A stretch of 64,000 nt of DNA from Confluentibacter sediminis (lineage in GTDB: Bacteria; Bacteroidota; Bacteroidia; Flavobacteriales; Flavobacteriaceae): assembly GCF_003258355.1 (NCBI RefSeq), contig NZ_QKPO01000005.1, positions 186,001-250,000 on the forward strand, in the 5' to 3' direction. Below, in pieces: positions 10,550 through 18,897 of the stretch. Under the pieces are notes generated by a model. It was not told where the DNA came from. It did no database searches and saw nothing but the letters and a program-made list of their open reading frames with translations. Numbering within the stretch: position 1 is the first letter of the stretch; each line of letters starts with the position of its first letter. A program made the translations under genes and the position numbers.

Positions 10550-12046
10550 TTAACCATTTAGAACCAAATCATAAGCCATTCTTAATTTCTTTACAATAAC
10601 CTCAATTTCTTCTTCATTTAAATCTCCAAAACCGAAACGGATAGAACAGGTGTTTTTGTCTTGGTAAAGAATTGTTTTTGGGAGAAATAAATCATTTTTA
10701 TAAGCGTGCTCCGCTAACTTAATCAACGATATTTTTGGATCAAAGCGTATCCATAATGCCAAACCTCCCGAAGGTTTTTCCCAAATCAGGTGTGCCTTAA
10801 AATTTTTCGAAAGACATTCGCATAAAAAGTCCCGTCGCTGCTTATAAATTATGATGTTTTTCTTGATTAATCGATGTATTTCCCCTTCATAAATAAGCTC
10901 AGACAACATTTGTTCTTGAATTAAGTCCCCTTGCCTATCTAATATTTTTAAATAGTTTTTTGCTTCTGAGATTAAATTCTCGGGGGCAATCACAAACCCT
11001 GTTTGAAAACTTGGAAACAAGGATTGCCCTAATTTCCCTAAATAGATAATAATGCCATGGGCATCGGAACTCGCCATAGGTAGCATGGCAGAGCCATCAA
11101 ACTGAAAATCGTAATCGTAGTCGTCTTCAATAATGGCAAATTGATAGTCTTTAGCGAGTTGCATTAATTGTAAGCGTCGTTCGGCACTAAGCGTTCTGGT
11201 GGTTGGGTAATGCCTATGTGCACACACATACATACAGCGAATGGAATATTTTATAAAATGCTTTCTAATATAGTCTACATCTATACCATCGTCGTCTATT
11301 GGGATGGTTTTAATAATAGCTCCTGCTTGTTGAAAAATCATATTGGCAGCATAGTTACTTAAATGTCCAACCAACACTATATCGTTAGGCTGTAATAATA
11401 CTTGAGACACAATATACAAACTCATTTCTGTACTTCTTGTACTCATTAAGTTATGAGACTTGATATGAAATCCACGCGTGGCATTTAAATAATTACATAA
11501 TTGAATTTCGAAAGCAGAATAAGAAGATAATACTGCTTGATTCCATTTTGGAATTAATGATTTTCGCTTCATAGAAGCACTGTACCATTTCGAAAATTGG
11601 TGGGTAGGATGCAATCTCAAATCTGGTTGTCCATCACTTATACTGTATTTATTTTGATTCTGTTCGCTAGTAGATGCTAAATTAAAAGAAGGCTGAAAGG
11701 GGAAACCTGTGGTTGTGGAATATGTATGTACTTGGTCAATACGCTGCGAAGTCGCTTTAATTGCTGCCGTTTTTTGCTCTGGAACTAAAATACAAGTTCC
11801 CTTATTTGGTATTATCTCTACCCACCCTTGCGACGCTAGTTCATCGTAAATTGCGACAACCGTATTCCTATTAATATTAAATAATTGACTAAAAACGCGG
11901 GTACCAGGTAACCAAGTCCCTTCCGTTAAATAACCACGTTGAATAGCGTTAATAATTTGTTGCGCAGCTTGAATATATATAGCTGTGGCATTCGATTTTT
12001 CTAAATAAATTACTTGCTTTAAAAGCTTATCAACCGGACTATTCAT
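10550..12046 (-). CDS. MocR/PdxR-type GntR regulator with a degenerate aminotransferase domain
   Basis: The 498-residue protein has a GntR winged helix (about 12-85: AIQRGYLTEGTWLPGTRVFSQLFNINRNTV), a linker, and a fold-type-I aminotransferase domain (about 130-490) with IIEDDYDYDF near 306-314. In normal MocR proteins the next block is G-T-F-S-K with the Schiff-base lysine, then R-x-G. Here it reads YLGKLGQSLFPSFQTG: Gln341 replaces the lysine and Gln348 the arginine. PLP, if bound at all, cannot be held covalently at this site. It is divergent from a TonB receptor, which it probably controls along with itself through the repeats at 12036-12110. Confidence 0.87.
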   Translation of the reverse strand: MNSPVDKLLKQVIYLEKSNATAIYIQAAQQIINAIQRGYLTEGTWLPGTRVFSQLFNINRNTVVAIYDELASQGWVEIIPNKGTCILVPEQKTAAIKATSQRIDQVHTYSTTTGFPFQPSFNLASTSEQNQNKYSISDGQPDLRLHPTHQFSKWYSASMKRKSLIPKWNQAVLSSYSAFEIQLCNYLNATRGFHIKSHNLMSTRSTEMSLYIVSQVLLQPNDIVLVGHLSNYAANMIFQQAGAIIKTIPIDDDGIDVDYIRKHFIKYSIRCMYVCAHRHYPTTRTLSAERRLQLMQLAKDYQFAIIEDDYDYDFQFDGSAMLPMASSDAHGIIIYLGKLGQSLFPSFQTGFVIAPENLISEAKNYLKILDRQGDLIQEQMLSELIYEGEIHRLIKKNIIIYKQRRDFLCECLSKNFKAHLIWEKPSGGLALWIRFDPKISLIKLAEHAYKNDLFLPKTILYQDKNTCSIRFGFGDLNEEEIEVIVKKLRMAYDLVLNG

Positions 12047-12110
12047 TATTTTAAAACTGGACTATTTAACTAGTCCAGAAAGTTACGAATTTTGTATCGT
12101 CTAAATAGAC
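12036..12110. promoter_or_regulatory. Operator-like repeats between the MocR-type gene and the TonB receptor
   Basis: GGACTATT occurs twice in direct orientation 23 bases apart (12036-12043, overlapping the regulator start, and 12059-12066). The second copy is also half of an inverted repeat, CTGGACTA (12057-12064) and TAGTCCAG (12071-12078). A further small palindrome GTCTA-AA-TAGAC lies at 12099-12110. A -7-like GAATTTTG for the receptor is at 12087-12094. MocR proteins usually bind direct repeats near their own promoter, so this is the likely binding region. Confidence 0.55.
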
Positions 12111-12123
12111 TTAATACTTAATT

Positions 12124-13953
12124 ATGAAAAATAACTATGTTTTAGCCATATCTCTATTAGTTTCTATAATTGTAAACGCTCAAAACGAGCAAGTCATACA
12201 ACAGGATACGATGGCACTAGGAGAAGTTACAGTCACTTCCTCACGAATAAACTTACCCTTTAAAGAAAACTCTAGAACGATCACTATCATTTCTTCTGAA
12301 AATATAAAACAAAGTGCAGCCACCAATCTTGCCGACTTATTACAACAAGAAGCTGGCATTGATATAAGACGAAGAGGAACCGCCGGTATGCAAGCCGATT
12401 TATATATTCGTGGTGGTAGTTTCGACCAAACCTTATTGCTTATTGATGGAATAAAAATGGATGATGCACAAACAGGACACCATACCATGAATGCCGCCCT
12501 ACCCATGGAGGTTATAGAACGTATAGAAATTATAAAAGGCCCCGCAGCTAGGGTTTTTGGTCAAAATGCCTTTACGGGTGCTATTAATATTGTTACAAAA
12601 AAAACAACAGAAAATGGATTGTCTATAAATTTAGAAACAGGCTCTTATAATCAGCTAAATGGTTCTTTAACCGCAACATCAAATCTTGAAAATTCTTCAC
12701 ATATTGTACATTTAAGTCGATTAACATCAGATGGATATCGTTATAACACCGATTATGATAATAGTAATTATTTTATTAAAAGCATCTTCAATAAAAAAGC
12801 ACAAGCCATTGAAATGATTACTAATTTTTCTGAACGTAAATTTGGTGCCAATGGATTTTATTCCAGTCCAACGGCCATTAATCAATATGAAGAAACCCAA
12901 AATAGTTTAATAGGTTTTTCAACGCAGTTTTTTTCTGAAAAATGGCAGATTAAACCTCGTGCCTACTGGAAACGCAATCAAGACGACTATGTTTTTGTTC
13001 GTCAAGATCCATCTATTTATAGAAACTTACATATTACCGATAAAATAGGCACCGAGATGAATGCATCTTACACATCAAGTCTTGGAGTTACGGGTTTTGG
13101 TATCGATATGTCTAAAATATATTTACGTAGTAATAATTTAGGGAATAGAAATCGTTTTATGACAACCTTATTTGTAGAACATCAATTTAAACTAGCCAAT
13201 AATCAATTGGATATTACTCCTGGAGTAGCTGCTACTTATTTTTCAGATTTTAAATTTCATGCCTTTCCAGGAATTGATATAGGTTATCGTTTGAATGATA
13301 ATTTAAAAGCCTACGGAAACATGGGTTACACCTATAGAATACCTACATATACCGATTTATATTATACAGATCCAACCACCAATGGAAACGAAAATTTAAA
13401 ACCAGAAGAAGCTCTATCTGAAGAAATTGGGATTAAATATTTTACGCCAACATTTACAGTATCAGCAGCTCTTTTTAATAGAGATGCCCGTAAATTAATA
13501 GATTATGTAAAAGACAACGCCCCAGATAAATGGGACGCTACCAATATTAGAGATTTAAATACTAAAGGTTTAGAAATTAATACGGCATACTACTTTAGTA
13601 TAAACACATTCCGCCAAAATCTTTCTTTAGGTTATACTTTTTTGGAAGATGAAGTTAAAGCTCTTAACGTCAACTTTTCCAGATACGCCATAAACTCATT
13701 AAAACACCAATTTACCAGCCGTTTAAGCACGCAATTATTTAAAAACATAAGTCAAAATATCGTTTATAAATATGCCGAAAGAACGACAGGCGACAGCTAT
13801 AATGTATGGGATGCCTCTATAATGTTAAACATAAAACAGTTTGAAATAACTGCCACTGCTAGCAATATTTTTAATGCGGAATATTACGAAACCAATTTAG
13901 TGCCCATGCCTAAAGGGAATATACTTTTTGGACTAAGGTATAACTTTAATTAA
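12124..13953 (+). CDS. TonB-dependent outer-membrane receptor, BtuB-like size
   Basis: The 609-residue receptor has a signal peptide (about 1-19, ending VNA), a short TonB-box region (MALGEVTVTSSR), a plug (about 35-155, with IRGGSFDQTLLLIDGIKM and IKGPAARVFGQNAFTGAINIVTK) and a beta-barrel ending in GLRYNFN. It has no carboxypeptidase-like domain. Size and plug resemble the vitamin B12/siderophore receptor group, but no cobalamin riboswitch fits in the 77-base upstream region and no partner transporter is nearby. The substrate is therefore open; control by the divergent MocR-like gene hints at a small amino or vitamin-like compound. A strong stem-loop follows. Confidence 0.88.
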   Translation: MKNNYVLAISLLVSIIVNAQNEQVIQQDTMALGEVTVTSSRINLPFKENSRTITIISSENIKQSAATNLADLLQQEAGIDIRRRGTAGMQADLYIRGGSFDQTLLLIDGIKMDDAQTGHHTMNAALPMEVIERIEIIKGPAARVFGQNAFTGAINIVTKKTTENGLSINLETGSYNQLNGSLTATSNLENSSHIVHLSRLTSDGYRYNTDYDNSNYFIKSIFNKKAQAIEMITNFSERKFGANGFYSSPTAINQYEETQNSLIGFSTQFFSEKWQIKPRAYWKRNQDDYVFVRQDPSIYRNLHITDKIGTEMNASYTSSLGVTGFGIDMSKIYLRSNNLGNRNRFMTTLFVEHQFKLANNQLDITPGVAATYFSDFKFHAFPGIDIGYRLNDNLKAYGNMGYTYRIPTYTDLYYTDPTTNGNENLKPEEALSEEIGIKYFTPTFTVSAALFNRDARKLIDYVKDNAPDKWDATNIRDLNTKGLEINTAYYFSINTFRQNLSLGYTFLEDEVKALNVNFSRYAINSLKHQFTSRLSTQLFKNISQNIVYKYAERTTGDSYNVWDASIMLNIKQFEITATASNIFNAEYYETNLVPMPKGNILFGLRYNFN

Positions 13954-13994
13954 AACAACAATCTTTCATTACTATTTTAAGATACAACTATTTT

Positions 13995-14040
13995 AAAAAG
14001 ATTAAATTTTACTTATACTAAAATTTAATCTTTTTTCTTT
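13995..14040 (+). terminator. AT-rich terminator with 17-bp perfect arms
   Basis: Bases 13995-14011 and 14019-14035 are perfect reverse complements around a 7-base loop, and the right arm ends in a run of T. It ends the TonB receptor transcript. Confidence 0.82.
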
Positions 14041-14140
14041 TTGTAACAAATAGATATTTTTAGATACTTATCAAGTTACAAACTAAGATAGATTGAATAT
14101 TAAAAAAAACAATATTTAACACATCGAAACAAGAGTAAAT

Positions 14141-14196
14141 TTTATGATTTTACTTTCAAAACAATGTTGTAAAATCATAAAAAGGTTTTATATTTC
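14141..14196 (+). promoter_or_regulatory. Promoter with overlapping inverted repeat for the NfeD-flotillin operon
   Basis: TTG (14167-14169), exactly 19 bases, then TATATTTC (14189-14196) fits the Bacteroidota housekeeping promoter with one mismatch. A perfect 13-bp inverted repeat (TTTATGATTTTAC at 14141-14153 and its complement at 14169-14181) straddles the -33 element, as an operator would. The leader is about 10 bases. Confidence 0.65.
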
Positions 14197-14211
14197 ATAA
14201 ATATTTCAATT

Positions 14212-14784
14212 ATGACAGAATGGTTTTTTAATTTAGAAATATTCCCAAGAATTTATTGGGGTATAGCTTTAATTGCATCATTAATATTTGTCATCATCAT
14301 GATTCTCACTTTTATTGGTGGTGGTGATGACGGACTAGATACAGATGCAGAAATAGAATCAGATACCGGAATAGGCTTTCAGTTTATAACCTTCAAAAAC
14401 CTAGTTGGATTCTTTACTATATTTGGATGGAGCGGTATTGCTTGTATAGATTCTAATCTTTCAAAACCAGCAACAGTTATTATTTCTTTTATTTGTGGTT
14501 TAGTGATGATGGGAGTTATGGCTGCTATGTTTTTCTATATGCGTAAACTTAACGATAGTGGCACATTAGTTTTTAAAAATGCTATCGGAGCTGTTGGTGA
14601 AGTTTATTTAACCATTGGGGCAAATCGATCATCAATAGGAAAAGTACACGTAAAAATACAAGGAGCTTTACGAGAATTAGAAGCTCTTACAGATTCTGAG
14701 ATTAATCTAAAATCAAGTTCTGTTATAAAAGTAAAAGACGTTACTGAAAACGGAATATTAATTGTTGAACAACTTAACAAATGA
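14212..14784 (+). CDS. NfeD-like membrane partner of flotillin
   Basis: The 190-residue protein has three hydrophobic segments (about 14-36, 67-88 and 91-112) and a C-terminal soluble domain (about 125-190: GAVGEVYLTIGANRSSIGKVHVKIQG) of the OB-fold type found in NfeD/YuaF proteins. Such proteins pair with flotillins to organise membrane domains. The acidic loop GGGDDGLDTDAEIESD between the first two helices is a visible oddity. The gene overlaps the flotillin gene in ATGA (14781-14784), which strongly supports a two-protein complex. Confidence 0.85.
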   Translation: MTEWFFNLEIFPRIYWGIALIASLIFVIIMILTFIGGGDDGLDTDAEIESDTGIGFQFITFKNLVGFFTIFGWSGIACIDSNLSKPATVIISFICGLVMMGVMAAMFFYMRKLNDSGTLVFKNAIGAVGEVYLTIGANRSSIGKVHVKIQGALRELEALTDSEINLKSSSVIKVKDVTENGILIVEQLNK

Positions 14785-16199
14785 CCATGCTATTATTAAT
14801 AACACAAGACGCTTTTAATTTCGGACTACCAGTAACTATTATTGCTGCCGTCCTATTTGTATTCGTATTTTTTATTGTCCTCGTAAGACGCTATAAACGA
14901 TGTCCTTCAGACAGAATATTGGTTGTTTACGGTAAAGTTGGCGGAGGTCAATCTGCAAAATGCATTCATGGTGGAGCTGCCTTTATTGTTCCTGTTATTC
15001 AAGATTATCAGTTTTTAGATTTAACGCCTATTTCAATAGAAGTTAATTTAGTGAATGCATTAAGTAAGCAAAACATCCGTGTTAATGTACCGTCTCGTTT
15101 CACCATCGGTGTTTCTACAGAACCTGGTATCATGCAAAATGCTGCTGAAAGGCTACTAGGCTTAGGTCAGAACGAAATTCAAGATTTAGCTCAAGAAATT
15201 ATTTTTGGTCAATTACGTTTGGTAGTAGCCTCTATGGATATTGAAGAAATCAATTCTGATAGAGATAAATTTTTAACTAATATTTCTGAAAGTGTAGAAT
15301 CTGAACTTAAAAAAGTAGGTTTAAAACTCATCAACGTTAATATTACGGATATCGTTGACGAATCTGGGTACATTCAAGCATTAGGAAAAGAAGCTGCTGC
15401 CCATGCTATAAATGCCGCTAGAAAATCGGTTGCCGAAAAAAACAGAGATGGTTCTATTGGAGAAGCCAATGCGGTACAAGACGAAAGAACCCAAGTTGCT
15501 GCCGCTAATGCACAAGCTGTTGAAGGCGAGAATACAGCTAAAATTGCTGTAGCAAATTCCGATTCTTTACGTCGTCAGAGAGAAGCAGAAGCTGAGCGTG
15601 TAGCAATTGCTTCTGAAAAAGTTCAATCTGCCAAAGCTCTTGAAGAATCTTATGCAGCAGAACAACAAGCTGAAACAGCCAGAGCAAATAGAGAACGTTC
15701 ATCTCAAATGGCAGACATTATTGTACCTGCTGAAATTGATAAAAGAAAAGTGGAGATTGATGCAGAAGCTGAAGCAGAACGTATAAGAAGACGCGCAAAA
15801 GGGGAAGCTGATGCCATTTTATTAAAAGCTCAAGCCGAAGCACAAGGATTATATGAAGTATTAACCAAACAAGCCGCTGGTTTAGACCAAATTGTAAAAG
15901 CTGCTGGAAATAATTCTAAAGATGCGGTGTTATTGTTAATTGCTGATAAATTACCAGAATTAGTCAAAATGCAATCTGAGGCTATTAAGAATATAAAAAT
16001 TGACAAAGTAACTGTTTGGGAAAATGGAAGCAATGCAGATGGCAAATCATCTACAGCTAATTTTCTTTCAGGAATGTATAAATCGGTGCCACCTTTACAA
16101 GAAATGTTTAATATGGCGGGAATGGAATTGCCAGAATATTTAAAGGGAAAAGATGTTGAAGACATTAAACCAAAAAAAACTGATAATCTAGAAAACTAG
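14781..16199 (+). CDS. Flotillin-family SPFH protein
   Basis: The 472-residue protein has one N-terminal membrane anchor (about 14-36), an SPFH/band-7 domain (about 40-225, with AERLLGLGQNEIQDLAQEIIFGQLR), and a long Ala/Glu/Arg-rich coiled coil (about 225-370) of the flotillin type with repeats of EAEAERI. The C-terminal part (about 375-472) is predicted assembly surface. Flotillins form large membrane scaffolds affecting fluidity and the clustering of membrane proteins. It is translationally coupled to the NfeD-like gene and followed by a terminator. Confidence 0.92.
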   Translation: MTMLLLITQDAFNFGLPVTIIAAVLFVFVFFIVLVRRYKRCPSDRILVVYGKVGGGQSAKCIHGGAAFIVPVIQDYQFLDLTPISIEVNLVNALSKQNIRVNVPSRFTIGVSTEPGIMQNAAERLLGLGQNEIQDLAQEIIFGQLRLVVASMDIEEINSDRDKFLTNISESVESELKKVGLKLINVNITDIVDESGYIQALGKEAAAHAINAARKSVAEKNRDGSIGEANAVQDERTQVAAANAQAVEGENTAKIAVANSDSLRRQREAEAERVAIASEKVQSAKALEESYAAEQQAETARANRERSSQMADIIVPAEIDKRKVEIDAEAEAERIRRRAKGEADAILLKAQAEAQGLYEVLTKQAAGLDQIVKAAGNNSKDAVLLLIADKLPELVKMQSEAIKNIKIDKVTVWENGSNADGKSSTANFLSGMYKSVPPLQEMFNMAGMELPEYLKGKDVEDIKPKKTDNLEN

Positions 16200-16203
16200 A
16201 AAT

Positions 16204-16235
16204 AAAGAATCCGCATAGTAGCGGATTCTTTATTT
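16204..16235 (+). terminator. Terminator of the flotillin operon
   Basis: AAAGAATCCGC (16204-16214), loop ATAGTA, GCGGATTCTTT (16221-16231), then T-rich sequence. The 11-bp stem is perfect. Confidence 0.92.
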
Positions 16236-16320
16236 TAAACCATACTTGTATTAAAAAAAGCTACTGAAATATTCCCAATCCAAACCTTAAATTACAGTTT
16301 TTAATTTCATAACGTTTTCT

Positions 16321-16328
16321 TAACTTTG
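16321..16328 (+). promoter_or_regulatory. -7 box for the cupin/JmjC gene
   Basis: TAACTTTG matches TAnnTTTG; the -33 site has TTT. It lies 21 bases before the TTG start codon at 16349, which gives a short leader and supports that start. Confidence 0.5.
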
Positions 16329-16348
16329 ACTCATTAAATTTTCAAGCT

Positions 16349-17221
16349 TTGTCATTAAACTTACAAGACATTCCTCGAGTAAAAACCATTACCAAAGAGG
16401 ATTTTTTAAAGCTTTATTTTAAACCACAAAAACCCGTGGTTATTGAGCATTTTATCGACCATTGGCCCGCCTATAGTACATGGAATCTAGATTATATGAA
16501 AGCTGTTGGTGGTAATCTAACCGTGCCACTTTATGATGATAGACCAGTTGATTATAAAGATGGTTTTAATGAGCCCCATGCTAAGATGAAATTGGGTGAG
16601 TATATAGACTTATTAAAACGAGAGCCTACAAAGTATCGTATTTTTTTATGGAATGCTATTAAGGAAATTCCAAAATTGCAACAAGATTTTTCGTTTCCAG
16701 ATTTTGGATTAAAACTGATGAAAGGCATCCCTATGTTGTTTTTTGGTGGACAAGATTCATACACCTTTATGCACTATGATATTGATTTGGCTAACATTTT
16801 TCATTTTCACTTTGAAGGGAAAAAACAAATTATTTTGTTTGACCAAAAACAAAACAAATTTCTCTATAAAATTCCACACTCATTAATTACTCGTGAGGAT
16901 ATTGATTTTGCAAATCCCGATTTTGAAAAATGGCCTATGCTTAAAAATGCCCGAGGTTATAAAACGGAACTTAATCATGGTGAAGTATTATATATGCCAG
17001 AAGGCTATTGGCACTACATGCGTTATTTAACACCAGGATTTTCTATGAGCTTACGTGCCATAGCCAGAAATCCTATTAATTTTAGCAAAGCCGTTTACAA
17101 TTTAATTATCATGCGTAATTTTGATAATATCATGCGCCGCCTAAAAGGGCAAAAATGGATCGATTGGAAAAACGAACAAGCGATTATAAGAACGCATAAA
17201 AAAAATAAGAAGGCTGCTTAA
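16349..17221 (+). CDS. Cupin-like JmjC-domain protein (probable Fe(II)/2-oxoglutarate oxygenase)
   Basis: The 290-residue cupin_8/JmjC protein resembles the FIH group. The iron triad is visible: His142 and Asp144 in FMHYDID and His222 in GYWHYMRY. Thr139 and Lys159 (in EGKKQIILF) occupy 2-oxoglutarate-binding positions. Such enzymes hydroxylate protein or small-molecule substrates; the target here is unknown. The start codon is TTG, with no ATG in frame until residue 50; SLNLQDIPRVKTI at the start fits the family N-terminus, so TTG is probably genuine. The C-terminus is Lys-rich (THKKNKKAA). It converges with recX. Confidence 0.82.
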   Translation: MSLNLQDIPRVKTITKEDFLKLYFKPQKPVVIEHFIDHWPAYSTWNLDYMKAVGGNLTVPLYDDRPVDYKDGFNEPHAKMKLGEYIDLLKREPTKYRIFLWNAIKEIPKLQQDFSFPDFGLKLMKGIPMLFFGGQDSYTFMHYDIDLANIFHFHFEGKKQIILFDQKQNKFLYKIPHSLITREDIDFANPDFEKWPMLKNARGYKTELNHGEVLYMPEGYWHYMRYLTPGFSMSLRAIARNPINFSKAVYNLIIMRNFDNIMRRLKGQKWIDWKNEQAIIRTHKKNKKAA

Positions 17222-17229
17222 TTTAAAAT

Positions 17230-17706
17230 TTACTTGATTAATTCGTTGGCTCTATCATAGACTAAATACGATTCCCAACCAAGGCGTAAAAAATAATCTA
17301 TAAACTTTCTTTTTTTCTTTAGTTTGTCGGGTTCTTTAATAGATAAAGCTTTTTTATCAGTTAAGTCATTAAAAACTTTCATATACTCCTTATCAGATAT
17401 TGCTTCGATTGCTCGATTTATATTAGCTTTACTGACACCTTTTTGCTTGAGTTGATAGGTTAAACGGCTTTTTCCCCATTTCTTGATATTAAATTTACCA
17501 CTCACATACGCTTTTGCAAAACGTTCTTCGTTAAGAAAATTATGCTCTAAAAGATGAATAATAATCATATCGACAGCTTCGGGTATCATGTTCATAGTTT
17601 CCAATTTTTGCCTTACCTCTTGATGGCTTCGTTCTTGGTATGCACAATAAGCTTCGAGCTTTTTGGTAGCTTCTTGTAGTGTATATGTTTTTTTTGGTTG
17701 CTGCAT
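17230..17706 (-). CDS. recX: Regulatory protein RecX
   Basis: The 158-residue protein is made of the three-helix repeats typical of RecX: YCAYQERSHQEVRQKL near residues 21-36 and FAKAYVSGKFNIKKWGKSRLTYQLKQKGVS near 61-90. RecX caps RecA filaments and modulates recombination and the SOS response in the cytoplasm. It converges with the JmjC gene (8 bases between stops). recO lies upstream on the same strand; the 109-base gap holds no clear feature. Confidence 0.92.
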   Translation of the reverse strand: MQQPKKTYTLQEATKKLEAYCAYQERSHQEVRQKLETMNMIPEAVDMIIIHLLEHNFLNEERFAKAYVSGKFNIKKWGKSRLTYQLKQKGVSKANINRAIEAISDKEYMKVFNDLTDKKALSIKEPDKLKKKRKFIDYFLRLGWESYLVYDRANELIK

Positions 17707-17815
17707 AGAATATCAAAAATAACAATAAGAGTAACAAAACTTATAAAAACACACATCTTTTGAGTTTAAAAATGTATTCGTCTGAAAAAAACTGATTTTT
17801 ATATCAAACTAGTGT

Positions 17816-18535
17816 CTAATTAAAAACTTGGGTGAAAACTTGTAACGACTTTGGTGGTTTAAAATTTCCTAAATGCAACTCAAAATAAAGCAATAACATA
17901 TTTAAAAATGACTGTCTTTGTTTTGAGCTTATCTTTATTTCAGATAAATCATCAAAACTGGCAACCAACAACGCTTTTAAAAGTGACAAATCTTCCTCCG
18001 AAATAGAATATTTGCTAGAAGGTTTCAATTCAAATTTCCCGTCTTGGAGATTAAAATAGTCAAATTCTAAATTGTGAACTTCGGGATAGAATCCCAAATA
18101 TTTTGTGAACTTTAATAAAAAAAACAAGTGAAAATTGGCTTGATCAACATGGGAATCAAACCATAATAGCGTGGTTTCCAAATAACTGAAAAGCGTGTCG
18201 TTTTGTTCTTCTTCTTTCAATGTACTGGATAATACTTCTGCTAAAAACATGACAACCGTGCTTTTTAAAACATTGGTATGTAAACTGCTATACAAATGAT
18301 TTAATTTAACTTCTTTTATAGTATGTAGAGAACGATTCGCTTTGTAATCTATAACTATGGTCAATTGAGAAAGCAATTGAAAATAGGCTGTTTGGACTGC
18401 TCCTCTTTTACTTTTTAAAACACCTCTTAATAAAAAGCTGAGTGTACCAAGGTGTTGTGTATAGCATTTTACAATAAGATCGTTATCATTATATTTTAAT
18501 TTAGAAAGCACAATGGCATTTGTAGAAATTAACAT
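17816..18535 (-). CDS. recO: DNA repair protein RecO
   Basis: The 239-residue protein has an N-terminal OB-fold (about 1-80, beginning MLISTNAIVLSKLKYNDNDLIVKCYT) and a helical C-terminal domain, as in RecO. RecO works with RecR to load RecA on SSB-coated single strands. A four-Cys zinc site, present in some RecO proteins, is not seen. Its start overlaps by 7 bases the end of a small beta-propeller-like remnant, a junction that suggests recO once followed a larger upstream gene. Confidence 0.92.
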   Translation of the reverse strand: MLISTNAIVLSKLKYNDNDLIVKCYTQHLGTLSFLLRGVLKSKRGAVQTAYFQLLSQLTIVIDYKANRSLHTIKEVKLNHLYSSLHTNVLKSTVVMFLAEVLSSTLKEEEQNDTLFSYLETTLLWFDSHVDQANFHLFFLLKFTKYLGFYPEVHNLEFDYFNLQDGKFELKPSSKYSISEEDLSLLKALLVASFDDLSEIKISSKQRQSFLNMLLLYFELHLGNFKPPKSLQVFTQVFN

Positions 18536-18789
18536 TTAGCAACCTTTAATTTTACCACTTTTGTTTCGAAGGTATTTAAATCTGACAACAAAGCTAAATG
18601 AATTCCTGAACTTACCGTTCCAATCCATTTGTTATTAGAACCATCATAGATTATTTGCTTAAAAAGAAGCCCTTGAGCCATATCATCTTCAGAAATAGCA
18701 ATCTCGTTAATTGTAAGCACATTTTGATCCTTATCAAATACTTTTTTCATCAAACCATTTTCATATAAACATACGCTATTTTTATACAA
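18529..18789 (-). pseudogene. Beta-propeller fragment, possible remnant of a PorZ-like gene
   Basis: The frame opens with TTG directly after an in-frame TGA and ends inside recO. About 86 codons can be read, with a first ATG at residue 14. The segment YDGSNNKWIGTVSSGIHLALLSD is a typical blade of two-component-regulator-type propellers. In flavobacteria the type IX secretion protein PorZ is built of such blades; I recall that gene near recO, but this is memory and not checked. A whole propeller needs several hundred residues, so this is a leftover piece or a short orphan. A TATATTTG box on the minus strand (18791-18798) lies at its edge. Confidence 0.45.
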
Positions 18790-18841
18790 TCAAATATATT
18801 TATATATAACGAATTTGCTTCAAAAAAATATACTATAAACG

Positions 18842-18872
18842 AAAAAGCTCCCCAATTTATAGGAAGCTTTTT
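18842..18872 (-). terminator. gdhA terminator
   Basis: AAAAAGCT and AGCTTTTT, extended by partly paired CCC/GG, form a hairpin ending in T on the minus strand, 26 bases after the gdhA stop. Confidence 0.75.
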
Positions 18873-18897
18873 GCAAATAATATTTTTAAATTTAATA

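Noticed and set aside
12047-12123. Cobalamin riboswitch before the BtuB-sized receptor
   Set aside because: The spacer is only 77 bases and is filled by repeats; a cobalamin riboswitch needs about 200 bases and no B12-box-like sequence was seen.
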